Both the position numbers and the translations under genes were made by a program. A stretch of 64,000 bases of DNA from JBELHR01 sp049606855 (GTDB taxonomy: Bacteria; Bacteroidota; Bacteroidia; Flavobacteriales; Flavobacteriaceae): contig JBMYVY010000011.1 in NCBI GenBank assembly GCA_049606855.1, forward strand, positions 1-64,000, in the 5' to 3' direction. This document shows, piece by piece, positions 18,394-27,001 of this stretch (position 1 is the stretch's first letter; each line of letters opens with the position of its first letter). The notes beneath the pieces are model-generated. The model was given only the letters and a program-made list of their open reading frames with translations. It was not told the DNA's origin and did no database searches.

Positions 18394-18989
18394 TGGCTCT
18401 ATTTTATCCTGCCTACTTCGGAAGCATTAAACAGTATTCTTCGATTCTAAAATCGGATGAATGCAGCTTTGAAGTTTGGGATAATTTTGAAAAACAAACC
18501 TATAGAAATCGGATGTATATCTTGGGACCCAATGGCAAACAAATGTTGGGCATACCAGTACTTCGATCAGGAAAAATGCTCACTCGCGAGGTTTCAATTG
18601 ACTATAAAGAGGACTGGGTAGGCCTTCATCAAAAAAGTATGGATACTGCCTATATGAGTTCTCCTTTTTATGAATATTATCGAGATGAACTTTTTGATGT
18701 ACTCAATCAAAAATTTAAATTTTTACAAGACCTTCAAATGGCAAGTCATGAGTTTATCATGCAGGCACTCGATGAGCAAAAGGCCTGGGCCTCAACGAAG
18801 GCATTTTCCACTGATAACAACCCTGGCGACTTTCGAGGTTTAATTCAGGCGAAAAAAGAAAACAATGACGGCATGCTGAGCTATGTTCAAGTCTTCTCCA
18901 ATCGATTTGGCTTTGAACCAAATTTAAGCGTTTTGGATCTAATCTTTAACGAAGGTCCCTCCGCACCACGTTACCTTTATGGACTTTAG
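18393..18989 (+). CDS. WbqC family protein
   Basis: Small cytoplasmic protein, 198 aa, of the WbqC-like family often found in polysaccharide or aminotransferase gene neighbourhoods. It has the characteristic opening FYPAYFGSIKQYSSIL and YRNRMYILGPNGKQMLGIPV, then DYKEDWVGLHQKSM and SSPFYEYYRDEL. No catalytic mechanism is established. The start overlaps the lepB stop (TAATG) and the end overlaps DUF6122 by 11 bp, so it is translationally coupled on both sides. Confidence 0.85.
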   Translation: MALFYPAYFGSIKQYSSILKSDECSFEVWDNFEKQTYRNRMYILGPNGKQMLGIPVLRSGKMLTREVSIDYKEDWVGLHQKSMDTAYMSSPFYEYYRDELFDVLNQKFKFLQDLQMASHEFIMQALDEQKAWASTKAFSTDNNPGDFRGLIQAKKENNDGMLSYVQVFSNRFGFEPNLSVLDLIFNEGPSAPRYLYGL

Positions 18990-19284
18990 TATTATACACT
19001 ATAGCATGCATTTTTTATTGCCTGGGGCAATAGCATATCTTTATAGTCCAAAGCATTGGCTGAAAAATTATTTAATTCTATTGGCAACCATGTTTGTGGA
19101 TTTGGACCACCTACTTGCCAGTCCCCTATTCGATGCAAATCGTTGCAGTATTGGATTTCATCCATTACATGATTATTGGGCAATTCTACTCTATATCATT
19201 TTACTTTTCCCAACAAAAACAAGAATAATCGGTATTGGACTTGTATTACATATGGTCACCGACTATTTGGATTGCTATTTCTAG
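18979..19284 (+). CDS. DUF6122 family membrane protein
   Basis: A 101-residue protein with three or four hydrophobic segments and conserved charged or His residues at the membrane face: IHYSMHFLLPG, FVDLDHLLASP, and HMVTDYLDC. The DxDH and HxxxD pattern recalls membrane-bound metal-dependent hydrolases of the YdjM type, but that is inference. It begins within the last 11 bp of wbqC and closes the parA-to-DUF6122 block. Confidence 0.75.
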   Translation: MDFSIIHYSMHFLLPGAIAYLYSPKHWLKNYLILLATMFVDLDHLLASPLFDANRCSIGFHPLHDYWAILLYIILLFPTKTRIIGIGLVLHMVTDYLDCYF

Positions 19285-19318
19285 CTGACTTTCATCATGT
19301 TTTAAGTCTTGAATGCTT

Positions 19319-19328
19319 CGTAATTTTA
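19319..19328 (+). promoter_or_regulatory. Extended -7 promoter of the RIC-like gene
   Basis: CG followed by TAATTTTA (19321-19328), with the ATG 17 nt downstream. No -33 TTTG is seen. Confidence 0.4.
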
Positions 19329-19345
19329 CCCCAAACTAAACAATT

Positions 19346-20041
19346 ATGGAGCAACTAGAACACATGACACTAGCTGAACTTCTAATCAAACACCCATCAT
19401 TGGCACTAACATGTAATGATTTTTCTATAGACTATATCCATTATTATGATTGGTCTTTAGAAGAACTCTGTGCCCATCGCCCAGATATCGATTGCATACT
19501 TTTAAAAAGAGCGATAGAAGTTGATGCCCTTAGTAAAGACCTCAATTTGCCAGGAGTGGAGGAATGGCCTTTTGATTTCGTTGTACAATTCGTTGAAAAT
19601 GTACATCACAATTATTTAAAAAAACAACTGCCTATTTTGACCAAGCAAGGGGCTAGAGAATATAAAAATTTGATTAAAACACATCCTGAATTAATCAGTT
19701 TTAAGGAAACCTTTAATCAATTAGGGACACGGTTACTTCGAAAAATACATCGCGAACAACGCATCTTGTTCCCAGCATTACTTGAATTGAGTATCGATGG
19801 TAAAATCGAAAGTTCCATTGGAGAAATAAGTTCCCCTATATCGGTAATTCAGCAGGATCATAAATACCTCTCAGGATTGTTAATGTCTCTTGAAAAAGTC
19901 ATGAAAAACCATGAAAAAAGCGCGCTAAACTTTGCCCTAAAACTCAAATTATTTATCCATTATCTCAAGCAACACATGGCACTTGAGAATCATTTTCTGT
20001 TTCCAAAAGCTTTAGAATTACAGAAAAAAATTAATCAATAG
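19346..20041 (+). CDS. RIC/YtfE-like hemerythrin protein with degenerate N-terminal motif
   Basis: The fold order matches iron-sulfur cluster repair proteins (ScdA/YtfE): an N-terminal ScdA-like domain (residues 1-65) and a hemerythrin-like domain (75-225). Family proteins hold a di-iron site and act on nitrosylated or oxidised clusters. Here the IDFCCGG signature reads IDYIHYYD (28-35), with both cysteines gone. In the iron domain His87/His88, Asp170-His171 and His210xxxGlu214 are present. Near the first HxxxE, however, Glu137 is preceded at -4 by Lys133, with His135 close by. It may therefore bind iron differently or serve another role such as sensing. The 3' end overlaps the convergent lrp gene by 11 bp. 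Confidence 0.7.
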   Translation: MEQLEHMTLAELLIKHPSLALTCNDFSIDYIHYYDWSLEELCAHRPDIDCILLKRAIEVDALSKDLNLPGVEEWPFDFVVQFVENVHHNYLKKQLPILTKQGAREYKNLIKTHPELISFKETFNQLGTRLLRKIHREQRILFPALLELSIDGKIESSIGEISSPISVIQQDHKYLSGLLMSLEKVMKNHEKSALNFALKLKLFIHYLKQHMALENHFLFPKALELQKKINQ

Positions 20042-20495
20042 CTAGGGGGCTTTGATCCTTAATTTCTGCCATCACAAAAGAAGAATGTACTGTGGCAACA
20101 TTGGGAATTCGAGCTAAGGTTTTGACAATAAAATCTTGATAAGCCTCCATGTTTTCAATTCGAATTTGAAGCAAATAATCGTAGTTTCCTGCCACGTGAT
20201 AGCAGCTTACGATGACATCGATATCTTTTACCGCCTTTTGGAAACGCAAAATAAACTCTTCTGAATGATCTCGTAAGGAAACCTGACAGAAGGCCAATAA
20301 ATCCAGACCTAATTTTTTGGGATCACAAACCGCTTTGTAGGATTTAATATAGCCTTGCTTCTCAAGTCGCTTGACCCGCTCAAAAGTAGGGCTCGCAGAG
20401 AGTCCAACCTCAAGCGCTAAGGCCTTATTACTCATTCGTGCATCCACTTGAAGAAGACTGAGTATCTTTTTGTCTATATCATCTAGGCCCTTCAT
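20031..20495 (-). CDS. Lrp/AsnC family transcriptional regulator
   Basis: N-terminal winged helix-turn-helix (DDIDKKILSLLQVDARMSNKALALEVGLSASPTFERVKRLEKQG, about residues 4-47) and a C-terminal RAM effector domain (VIVSCYHVAGNYDYLLQI). It is about 154 aa when started at the ATG at 20495, one base after the S9 peptidase stop; the longer frame runs into that gene. The ligand is presumably an amino acid. Being last in a gntP-peptidase-lrp run, it may control peptide or amino-acid use by those genes. Confidence 0.9.
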   Translation of the reverse strand: MKGLDDIDKKILSLLQVDARMSNKALALEVGLSASPTFERVKRLEKQGYIKSYKAVCDPKKLGLDLLAFCQVSLRDHSEEFILRFQKAVKDIDVIVSCYHVAGNYDYLLQIRIENMEAYQDFIVKTLARIPNVATVHSSFVMAEIKDQSPLAID

Positions 20496-20496
20496 A

Positions 20497-22512
20497 CTAT
20501 TCTGATAAATAAGGTTCAAACCATGCCAATGTCGTTACCACTTTTCTAATCAAATTCGAGGGTCTTGAAGCAATTCCATGAGAAGCTTCTGGGATCTCAA
20601 CCAAAACCGTTTCTACCTTTCTCAATTTTAAGGCGTGGTATAATTGCTTTGCCTCTGAAGGAGGTGTTCTTAAGTCATTCATTCCAACCATAACCATCGT
20701 TGGGGTGTTTATTTGATCTACTATGGAGATTGGAGAAAACTTCCAATAGTGCATCGGATTTTCCCAAGGTTGCCCATCGTATCGAGAATTTGCATAGCCG
20801 TAATAATTATCAGCCACTAAGGTTTTTGAAATCCAATTGACCACAGGCTTAACAACAACAGCCGCCTCAAATCGATCTGATTTACCTACCATCCAAGCTG
20901 ACATCAAACCACCAGCCGAACCTCCAGTAACAAATAACTGATCCTCATGAGCTATGTTGTTTTGAATTAAATAATCTACTCCATCCATTACATCGTCATA
21001 ATCCTCTCCGGGGTAATTTCGGTATAATTTATTACCAAATTCTTCTCCATAAGAATTCGATCCTCTGGCATTGGGGTAAAACACAATATAACCCTGAGCC
21101 GCATAGAGCTGCATTTCAATCGAAAAACGTGCTCCATAATTTAAAATTGGTCCTCCGTGATTCTCTACTAGTAGCGGATATTTCTTAGTTGAATCGTAGT
21201 TTGGAGGATAGACCACCCATCCTTGCAAGGCTAAACTATCAACACTTGAAGCGTAATTAATTTCTTCCACTTTACCCAAAGTCCTGTGCGCAAAGAAATC
21301 CTCATTAAAATCAGAATAAACTTCTTGCTTTCCCTTTTTATATACGGCTAATCTCGAGGGACGATCTGCTGACACCAGGGTATAGGCATATAATCCATTT
21401 GAATTCACTGAAAAGGATCCTGATGCATAGGGCCTTCCTAAGGTTGTTCCTCCAACTCGGCCGAATAAAGGCTGTACTTTTGCATTTAGGTCCACCGTAG
21501 CGACCTTAGAATCTCCTTTATCGTCATAGCTAAATGAAATCAATTTATTGTTTTGCCAAACTGGTGACTTAACAGTACGATCAAGGCTTTGGGTCAAAAC
21601 CCTCTTATTTGATCCGTCAGCATTCATAATCCAAAGTTTTGTTACTTGATAGGCCTCTGACTTATCTTCATAGGACAGGTAAGCAATGTGTTTACCGTCT
21701 GGCGAGAAAATAGCATTTCTATCGGGACCTTGATTATCTGTCAGGGCAACAATATCCTTAGTCTCAATAGTTACTTTATAGACTTCTGAATTTCTAAAGT
21801 CATAGGCAGCATCTTCTTTTATATTAGAATTGACCAACATAATTTTCCCATCTGGGCTCCAACTAAGTGGCCCTCTGAAATCATAATTTCCTGAGGTAAT
21901 TTGTCTTGACTCTCCTCCTAAAATTGGACTGACAAAAACGTGAGTAAATCCAGGAGTGATATAACCCCTTCCATCAGCCTCATGCTTTAAACGATCCGTT
22001 ACTCTTGGAGCGGCGGCCCATTTTGCTCCCTTGGGCTTTTTCGGCATTTTACCAAAACTGGGAGATGCGGCATCCACTTTCATGGTATAAGCGACATAAT
22101 TTCCATCTGGAGAAACCGATAAACTGCCTGGGCTTTTTTCCAATTGGCTCACGCGCGCAAATTTGTCTTCCCCCCACCAATACACAAAGATTTCACTTCC
22201 CTCATTAGTAGAGGATACAAAAACAATCTTATCTCCTTTTTTAGTCCAATGTGCACTGTATTCATTTGTTGAATTAGAAGTCAGCTTATAGTGCTCGCTA
22301 GCTTTGATGTCATAAACCCATAAGTTACCTACAGTTCTATCCTTCATAATATCAAAGTTCATTTTTCTATACACTACTTTCTCTCCATCTGGAGAAATTT
22401 GAGGATCTTGAACATAACTCAGATCAAACATATCCAAATAATCAAAGGAAGGTTGCTGCGCTTGTAAAGCAGCTAAGGCAAATAAAAAGAAAGCAAAAAA
22501 TTTAGTTTTCAT
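20497..22512 (-). CDS. Secreted S9 family prolyl-oligopeptidase-type serine peptidase
   Basis: The signal peptide MKTKFFAFFLFALAALQAQQ begins at the ATG at 22512; an earlier in-frame start at 22530 adds MIKMTY. A WD40/TolB-like propeller (repeated SPDGK and SWSPDGKI motifs) covers residues about 20-400. The alpha/beta hydrolase domain carries nucleophile GGSAGG, a downstream Asp in GMNDLRTPP, and the His in EASHGIASR. This is the acylaminoacyl-peptidase/DPP type, probably cleaving oligopeptides in the periplasm. It sits about 20 bp after gntP and 1 bp before lrp, which suggests a shared transcript. Confidence 0.9.
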   Translation of the reverse strand: MKTKFFAFFLFALAALQAQQPSFDYLDMFDLSYVQDPQISPDGEKVVYRKMNFDIMKDRTVGNLWVYDIKASEHYKLTSNSTNEYSAHWTKKGDKIVFVSSTNEGSEIFVYWWGEDKFARVSQLEKSPGSLSVSPDGNYVAYTMKVDAASPSFGKMPKKPKGAKWAAAPRVTDRLKHEADGRGYITPGFTHVFVSPILGGESRQITSGNYDFRGPLSWSPDGKIMLVNSNIKEDAAYDFRNSEVYKVTIETKDIVALTDNQGPDRNAIFSPDGKHIAYLSYEDKSEAYQVTKLWIMNADGSNKRVLTQSLDRTVKSPVWQNNKLISFSYDDKGDSKVATVDLNAKVQPLFGRVGGTTLGRPYASGSFSVNSNGLYAYTLVSADRPSRLAVYKKGKQEVYSDFNEDFFAHRTLGKVEEINYASSVDSLALQGWVVYPPNYDSTKKYPLLVENHGGPILNYGARFSIEMQLYAAQGYIVFYPNARGSNSYGEEFGNKLYRNYPGEDYDDVMDGVDYLIQNNIAHEDQLFVTGGSAGGLMSAWMVGKSDRFEAAVVVKPVVNWISKTLVADNYYGYANSRYDGQPWENPMHYWKFSPISIVDQINTPTMVMVGMNDLRTPPSEAKQLYHALKLRKVETVLVEIPEASHGIASRPSNLIRKVVTTLAWFEPYLSE

Positions 22513-22532
22513 ATAAGTCATTTTAATCAAAT

Positions 22533-23867
22533 TTACACTAATTCAAACAAACTCAAAATTAGTACACAAGTCAATCCGCATAGGGCTAAAATTGTCGTCA
22601 TCATCGTCCAAGATTGAAAGGTTTGCTTTTCGTTTAAACCCAGGTAATTGCTCACTAACCAGAACCCGCTGTCATTTACATGAGAAAGTATTGAGGCTCC
22701 TGAAGCTATCGCTATTACTAAAAGTGCCCCATGAAAGGGACTGTAATCCATAATTAGGGGAGCAATGATACTGGCAGCGGTAATCATCGCAACAGTCGCT
22801 GATCCTTGCAAAATCCTCACCAATGCCGCCAAAACAAAACCCAGAATAAGTATTGGAATTCCTAGTTGAGCAAAATAATTTGCGAGCATTTCTCCAGCTC
22901 CAGTATTGACGAGCATCTGCTTAAAGACCCCACCTGCCCCAGTGAGTAATATTATCAATCCGGCCGGGCCAAAGGAGGCTCTTGATATGTTCAATAAATT
23001 CTTCGAACTGTTGTTTTGTCGAATACCCAAAGTATACCAAGCGATCAGATTGGCTATGATCAGAGCGGTAAAAGGATGCCCCAAAAGATCTACGGTATAC
23101 AAGAATGACGGGCTCCAAATAGATCGATCTAGCGATACGGTTGTTTGTAAAACAATAAGAACAATTGGAACAGCAATTATGGCAAATAATAGCCCCACAG
23201 GAGGTATTTCTTGATCCGTATTTGTTTCAAATACTTCTTTAGGAGCAGCAACTTGAATTCTTTTGGAAATAAACTTACCGAATAGCGGTCCACACACAAT
23301 GGCTGTTGGAATACTGACAATTCCACCGACGATGATTACCCAGCCTAAATCTGCCTTAAGAATATCCGCTACAGCAACAGGCCCAGGGGTTGGCGGTATA
23401 AAGGTATGCGTAATGGCAAGACCTGCCAGCAATGGAATCGCATAATACAGTATGGATTTAGAAGTTTGCCGTTGTAAAGAGTAAATGATAGGAATCAAAA
23501 TAATAAATGCCACATCAAAAAACACAGGTATTGCAACTATGAAGCCCGTGAGCATTAATGCCCAAGAGGTCTTTCCCGGCCCGAAGACTTTTAGGGTATA
23601 ATTTGCAATAGCTTCTGCTCCACGTGCATTTTCAAGCAAAGCACCAAACATGGCTCCTAGGCCAACTACAGTTGCAACGAACCCCAAAGTAGATCCCATA
23701 CCTTCCTTGACTGTATTGAGAATATCGGATGGAGGCATTCCAGTAAAAAGCCCAACGGAAATACTCGCAATAAGCAAACTGATAAATGCAGGTAGTTTTA
23801 ATTTCAAAATCAAGACCAAAAGAACCACCAGGCCTCCAAGTACGGCAAACAATAAATTATAATCCAT
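22533..23867 (-). CDS. GntP family permease (gluconate:H+ symporter type)
   Basis: A 444-residue integral membrane protein with about 12-14 hydrophobic segments. GntP-family stretches are visible: FIPPTPGPVAVADIL, GSATVAMITAASIIAPLI, and SHVNDSGFWLVSNYLGL. Members carry gluconate and related sugar acids, and some carry D-serine or other hydroxy acids. No gluconate kinase is near, so the substrate is open. It follows the ettA terminator and starts what looks like an operon with an S9 peptidase and an Lrp regulator. Confidence 0.88.
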   Translation of the reverse strand: MDYNLLFAVLGGLVVLLVLILKLKLPAFISLLIASISVGLFTGMPPSDILNTVKEGMGSTLGFVATVVGLGAMFGALLENARGAEAIANYTLKVFGPGKTSWALMLTGFIVAIPVFFDVAFIILIPIIYSLQRQTSKSILYYAIPLLAGLAITHTFIPPTPGPVAVADILKADLGWVIIVGGIVSIPTAIVCGPLFGKFISKRIQVAAPKEVFETNTDQEIPPVGLLFAIIAVPIVLIVLQTTVSLDRSIWSPSFLYTVDLLGHPFTALIIANLIAWYTLGIRQNNSSKNLLNISRASFGPAGLIILLTGAGGVFKQMLVNTGAGEMLANYFAQLGIPILILGFVLAALVRILQGSATVAMITAASIIAPLIMDYSPFHGALLVIAIASGASILSHVNDSGFWLVSNYLGLNEKQTFQSWTMMTTILALCGLTCVLILSLFELV

Positions 23868-23871
23868 TTAA

Positions 23872-23907
23872 CAAGTATAAAAAAAAAGGACCGAAGTCCT
23901 TTTCAAA
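23872..23907 (-). promoter_or_regulatory. Candidate gntP promoter wrapped around the ettA terminator
   Basis: On the minus strand TTTG (23904-23907) and TATACTTG (23872-23879) are 24 nt apart, and the spacer is the ettA terminator hairpin. The ATG follows after 4 nt, so any transcript from here would be almost leaderless. One mismatch in the -7 and a long spacer keep confidence low. Confidence 0.3.
23880..23903 (-). terminator. Intrinsic terminator after ettA
   Basis: The minus strand reads AAAAGGAC, a TTCG tetraloop closed by C-G, GTCCTTTT, then more T. It is a perfect 8-bp stem with a UUCG loop and a T tract, 4 bp past the ettA stop. Confidence 0.85.
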
Positions 23908-25599
23908 TTATCTTGTTAATTTCTTGTACTTAATACGTTTAGGCATCAAATCACCTCCAAGACGTTTTTTCTTATTCTCTTCATAATCCGAGAAGGACCC
24001 TTCAAAGAAATAAACCTGAGAATCTCCTTCGAAAGCCAAAATGTGCGTACATACACGGTCTAGAAACCAACGGTCATGCGATATAATCACCGCACAGCCC
24101 GCAAAATTCTCTAATCCTTCTTCCAAAGCTCTTAAGGTGTTTACGTCTAAATCATTGGTCGGCTCATCCAGTAACAATACATTCCCTTCTTCTTTAAGGG
24201 TCATTGCCATATGCAGACGGTTTCGTTCACCACCAGACAAGAGTTTAACTAATTTATTTTGCTCAGACCCATTAAAATTAAAACGAGAAAGGTAGGCTCT
24301 AGAATTCACCATTCTTCCTCCCATCATTATTTGTTCCTGTCCTCCAGAGAAATTTTCCCAAATTGATTTTTCCGGATCAATATTACTATGAGTCTGATCT
24401 ACATAGGCAATTTTTGCAGTTTCCCCTGTTTTAAAGCTTCCGCTATCCGGCTCAACTTCACCTGTAACCATTCTAAAAATCGTAGACTTACCTGCTCCAT
24501 TTGGACCAATAATTCCAACAATTCCATTTTGAGGCAAATTGAAATTCAAGTCATCATAAAGCAACTTTTCTCCATAGGCTTTTGCCACCTTCGAAGCCTC
24601 AATAACATTGGTTCCTAAGCGCGGTCCATTGGGGATATAGATCTCTAGTTTTTCTTCAATCTGTCTTTGGTCTTGGTTGAGTAATCGATCATAATTACTC
24701 AAACGGGCCTTAGATTTGGCCTGTCTACCTTTAGAACCTTGTCTTACCCACTCCAACTCTCGTTCAAGGGTCTTTTGTCTCTTGGAAGCTTGTTTTTCTT
24801 CTTGAGCCAAGCGCTTAGATTTTTGATCCAACCATGAGGAATAATTTCCTTTCCAAGGAATTCCTTCTCCTCGATCCAATTCAAGAATCCAACCGGCTAC
24901 ATTATCCAAGAAATAACGGTCGTGAGTAATACATATTACCGTTCCTTTATATTGGGCTAAGTGATGCTCAAGCCAGTGAACTGACTCTGCATCTAAGTGG
25001 TTAGTTGGCTCATCGAGCAGCAAGATATCTGGTTCTTGAAGTAATAATCTACAAAGTGCTACACGTCTAGCCTCCCCTCCAGAGCAATGCTCAATTAAGC
25101 GCTCCGGTTCAGGAGTACGTAAGGCATCCATTGCGATTTCTAATTTTGTGTCCAATTCCCAAGCGTTTGAAGCATCAATTTTATCCTGAAGTTCAGCTTG
25201 TTGCTTCATCAATTCATCCATTTTATCAGGATCAGAATACACTTCTTCTAAACCAAACATATCATTTATCTTATTGTATTGTTCAAGAATTGCTACAGTT
25301 TCAGCTGCTCCTTCTTTTACAATTTCTAAGACTGTTTTTTTAGGATCTAGCTGAGGCTCTTGTTCTAAATACCCCACGCTATACCTTGGTGAAAAGGCGA
25401 TATCTCCTTGGTAATCAGTATCGGCTCCAGCAATAATTCTCAAAAGAGATGATTTACCTGAACCGTTTAATCCCAGGATTCCAATTTTAGCTCCGTAAAA
25501 AAAGCTTAAATGAATGTTTTTTAATACTTGTTTCCCTGTACTTTTATAGGTTTTTGACAACCTTGACATGGAAAATATTACTTTCTTATCGTCTGACAT
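23908..25599 (-). CDS. ettA: Energy-dependent translational throttle protein EttA (ABC-F)
   Basis: Soluble ABC-F ATPase that binds the ribosomal E site and gates the first elongation steps according to the ATP/ADP ratio. It has two ABC domains, GLNGSGKSS and GPNGAGKST, with SGGEARRVAL and SGGERNRLHM signatures. The EttA-type linker includes WVRQGSKGRQAKSKARLSNYDRLL. At 563 aa it matches EttA and is shorter than Uup, and it lacks the latter's C-terminal coiled coil. It is read from its own promoter 21 nt upstream and ends at a strong hairpin. Confidence 0.93.
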   Translation of the reverse strand: MSDDKKVIFSMSRLSKTYKSTGKQVLKNIHLSFFYGAKIGILGLNGSGKSSLLRIIAGADTDYQGDIAFSPRYSVGYLEQEPQLDPKKTVLEIVKEGAAETVAILEQYNKINDMFGLEEVYSDPDKMDELMKQQAELQDKIDASNAWELDTKLEIAMDALRTPEPERLIEHCSGGEARRVALCRLLLQEPDILLLDEPTNHLDAESVHWLEHHLAQYKGTVICITHDRYFLDNVAGWILELDRGEGIPWKGNYSSWLDQKSKRLAQEEKQASKRQKTLERELEWVRQGSKGRQAKSKARLSNYDRLLNQDQRQIEEKLEIYIPNGPRLGTNVIEASKVAKAYGEKLLYDDLNFNLPQNGIVGIIGPNGAGKSTIFRMVTGEVEPDSGSFKTGETAKIAYVDQTHSNIDPEKSIWENFSGGQEQIMMGGRMVNSRAYLSRFNFNGSEQNKLVKLLSGGERNRLHMAMTLKEEGNVLLLDEPTNDLDVNTLRALEEGLENFAGCAVIISHDRWFLDRVCTHILAFEGDSQVYFFEGSFSDYEENKKKRLGGDLMPKRIKYKKLTR

Positions 25600-25620
25600 T
25601 TCCTCTTGTTTTTATTCCTT

Positions 25621-25654
25621 CAAATTTAGGAGTTTTTTATCACTATTTTATCAA
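25621..25654 (-). promoter_or_regulatory. Promoter of ettA
   Basis: Minus strand TTG (25652-25654), a 23-nt spacer, and a perfect TAAATTTG (25621-25628), followed 21 nt later by the ettA ATG. Confidence 0.5.
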
Positions 25655-25660
25655 GAGCTT

Positions 25661-25670
25661 CGTAATTTTA
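25661..25670 (+). promoter_or_regulatory. Extended -7 promoter of the FKBP lipoprotein gene
   Basis: CG followed by TAATTTTA (25663-25670). The ATG at 25691 lies 20 nt downstream, while the in-frame ATG at 25673 is only 2 nt away. This decides the start in favour of 25691. Confidence 0.4.
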
Positions 25671-25690
25671 CTATGCTCAAAATCAATGAA

Positions 25691-26134
25691 ATGAAAAAAA
25701 TATTTTTTCTCTTATCGCTCATCATGGTTGGTTGTCAATTAAATCCAACAGACTACAGTCAAGCAAATGATGAAGAAATTCAAATTTATTTAGAGGAGAA
25801 TAATCTAGAAGCGACCAAAACAAGATCTGGATTGTATTATCATATGGATGTTGAAGGAAGTGGTCATCAAGCTCAATTGGATGATGTAGTTATGGTAAAA
25901 TATCAAGCCTACTCCACCGAAGGGATTGTATATTTAAACTATACAAAAGGAGCCGTTCAGATTGATTTAACTCAATATATAGAAGGATTTCAGGAAGGGG
26001 TCAGTTATATGAAAGAGGGCGGAAAATCCACCCTCTATATTCCTGCTGCCCTTGCTTTTGGAGACCGAGACCATCAAGGAATCCCAAAGGGATCAGTGTT
26101 AATTTACGAAGTAGAGCTTCTCGAAATTCTATAA
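25691..26134 (+). CDS. Lipoprotein FKBP-type peptidyl-prolyl cis-trans isomerase
   Basis: A 147-residue lipoprotein. The signal sequence MKKIFFLLSLIMVGC puts the lipidated Cys at position 15. The FKBP domain covers about residues 50-147: DDVVMVKYQAYSTEG, EGFQEGVSYMKEGGKSTLYIPAALAFG, and IPKGSVLIYEVELLEIL. It should accelerate proline isomerisation of exported proteins at the outer or inner membrane. It resembles the GldI type linked to gliding in this phylum, but no gliding genes are adjacent, so I give no symbol. The start is set by the promoter spacing and the lipoprotein signal; earlier in-frame starts would destroy that signal. Confidence 0.82.
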   Translation: MKKIFFLLSLIMVGCQLNPTDYSQANDEEIQIYLEENNLEATKTRSGLYYHMDVEGSGHQAQLDDVVMVKYQAYSTEGIVYLNYTKGAVQIDLTQYIEGFQEGVSYMKEGGKSTLYIPAALAFGDRDHQGIPKGSVLIYEVELLEIL

Positions 26135-26141
26135 GTTAAGC

Positions 26142-26999
26142 TCACTCATCATGGGCGGTCATAAACCCCATTTTTCCCATTTGAAAATCGCGCATCGCTT
26201 CTAAAACTTCCGATTGACTATTCATAACATAAGGTCCCCATTGTACTACTTTGTCTTCATGTGGTTTTCCTGTCATTATCAACACTTGAGTCGCCTCTTC
26301 TGCATGGATTTCAAATGGACCCTTTATATTTGCAATTGTTCGAGTCCCCGTTAGGTCAAGTACTTGCTCATTAAGTCTTCCCGCTCCACTGATCAAATAG
26401 ATAAAACTTTTATGTCCTTCAGGTATGGACCAGGTAAAACTCCCTTGTTTTTCCATACTCAAAAGTCCGACATTGACTTCATTAACTGTATTAATACCAC
26501 CTTTGACCCCATTGAATTCACCAGCATATACACTGAGTTGGGACTTTTGTGAATTGAAATAATTAATTTGATCCAAGGACAGGTGTTGGTAATTTGGCTG
26601 AATCATTTTGTCTTTTTGAGCGAGATTTAACCAAATCTGAAGTCCTTCTAAGGTACCTCCCTTTTCGATGAATTCCACCGTTGGCCCTTCACTGTGAAGA
26701 ATACCTCTACCTGCGGTGGTCCATTGAATTTCACCAGCCTGCACCACACTTCTATTTCCGAGAGAATCACGATGTAATTGTTCCCCCTGAATTAAGATGG
26801 TGATCGGCTCAAACCCTCTGTGAGGATGAGGCCCTAAATCCATAGGAGTTTCTCCTGGCTTAGAAGTGAAGGGTCCATAATGATGAACCAAAACAAAAGG
26901 ATCCACTTCTTCTAAATCGTGTTGAGGCAAAGGTTGCTTTAGCCTTATATTCCCCATCATAACTTCAGGACTGGGTCCTGAAAAAACTTCATTTTTCAT
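26142..26999 (-). CDS. Pirin family protein (quercetinase-like bicupin)
   Basis: Bicupin of 285 aa. The N-terminal metal-binding motif is HPHRGFEPITIL with further ligands in WTTAGRGILHSE. The C-terminal half has the second cupin (GHKSFIYLISGAGRLNEQ) and GKPHEDKVVQWGPYVMNS. Some bacterial pirins oxidise flavonols such as quercetin and others act as redox-linked cofactors; the true substrate here is unknown. It is the last gene of a doxX-flavin reductase-marR-pirin operon, 2 bp after marR, which points to a response to electrophiles, phenolics or redox stress. Confidence 0.88.
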   Translation of the reverse strand: MKNEVFSGPSPEVMMGNIRLKQPLPQHDLEEVDPFVLVHHYGPFTSKPGETPMDLGPHPHRGFEPITILIQGEQLHRDSLGNRSVVQAGEIQWTTAGRGILHSEGPTVEFIEKGGTLEGLQIWLNLAQKDKMIQPNYQHLSLDQINYFNSQKSQLSVYAGEFNGVKGGINTVNEVNVGLLSMEKQGSFTWSIPEGHKSFIYLISGAGRLNEQVLDLTGTRTIANIKGPFEIHAEEATQVLIMTGKPHEDKVVQWGPYVMNSQSEVLEAMRDFQMGKMGFMTAHDE

Positions 27000-27001
27000 A
27001 A

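Noticed and set aside
25568..25690. Upstream in-frame starts for the FKBP gene (25568 and 25673)
   Set aside because: They lie upstream of, or only 2 nt from, the -7 box and would spoil the lipoprotein signal peptide.
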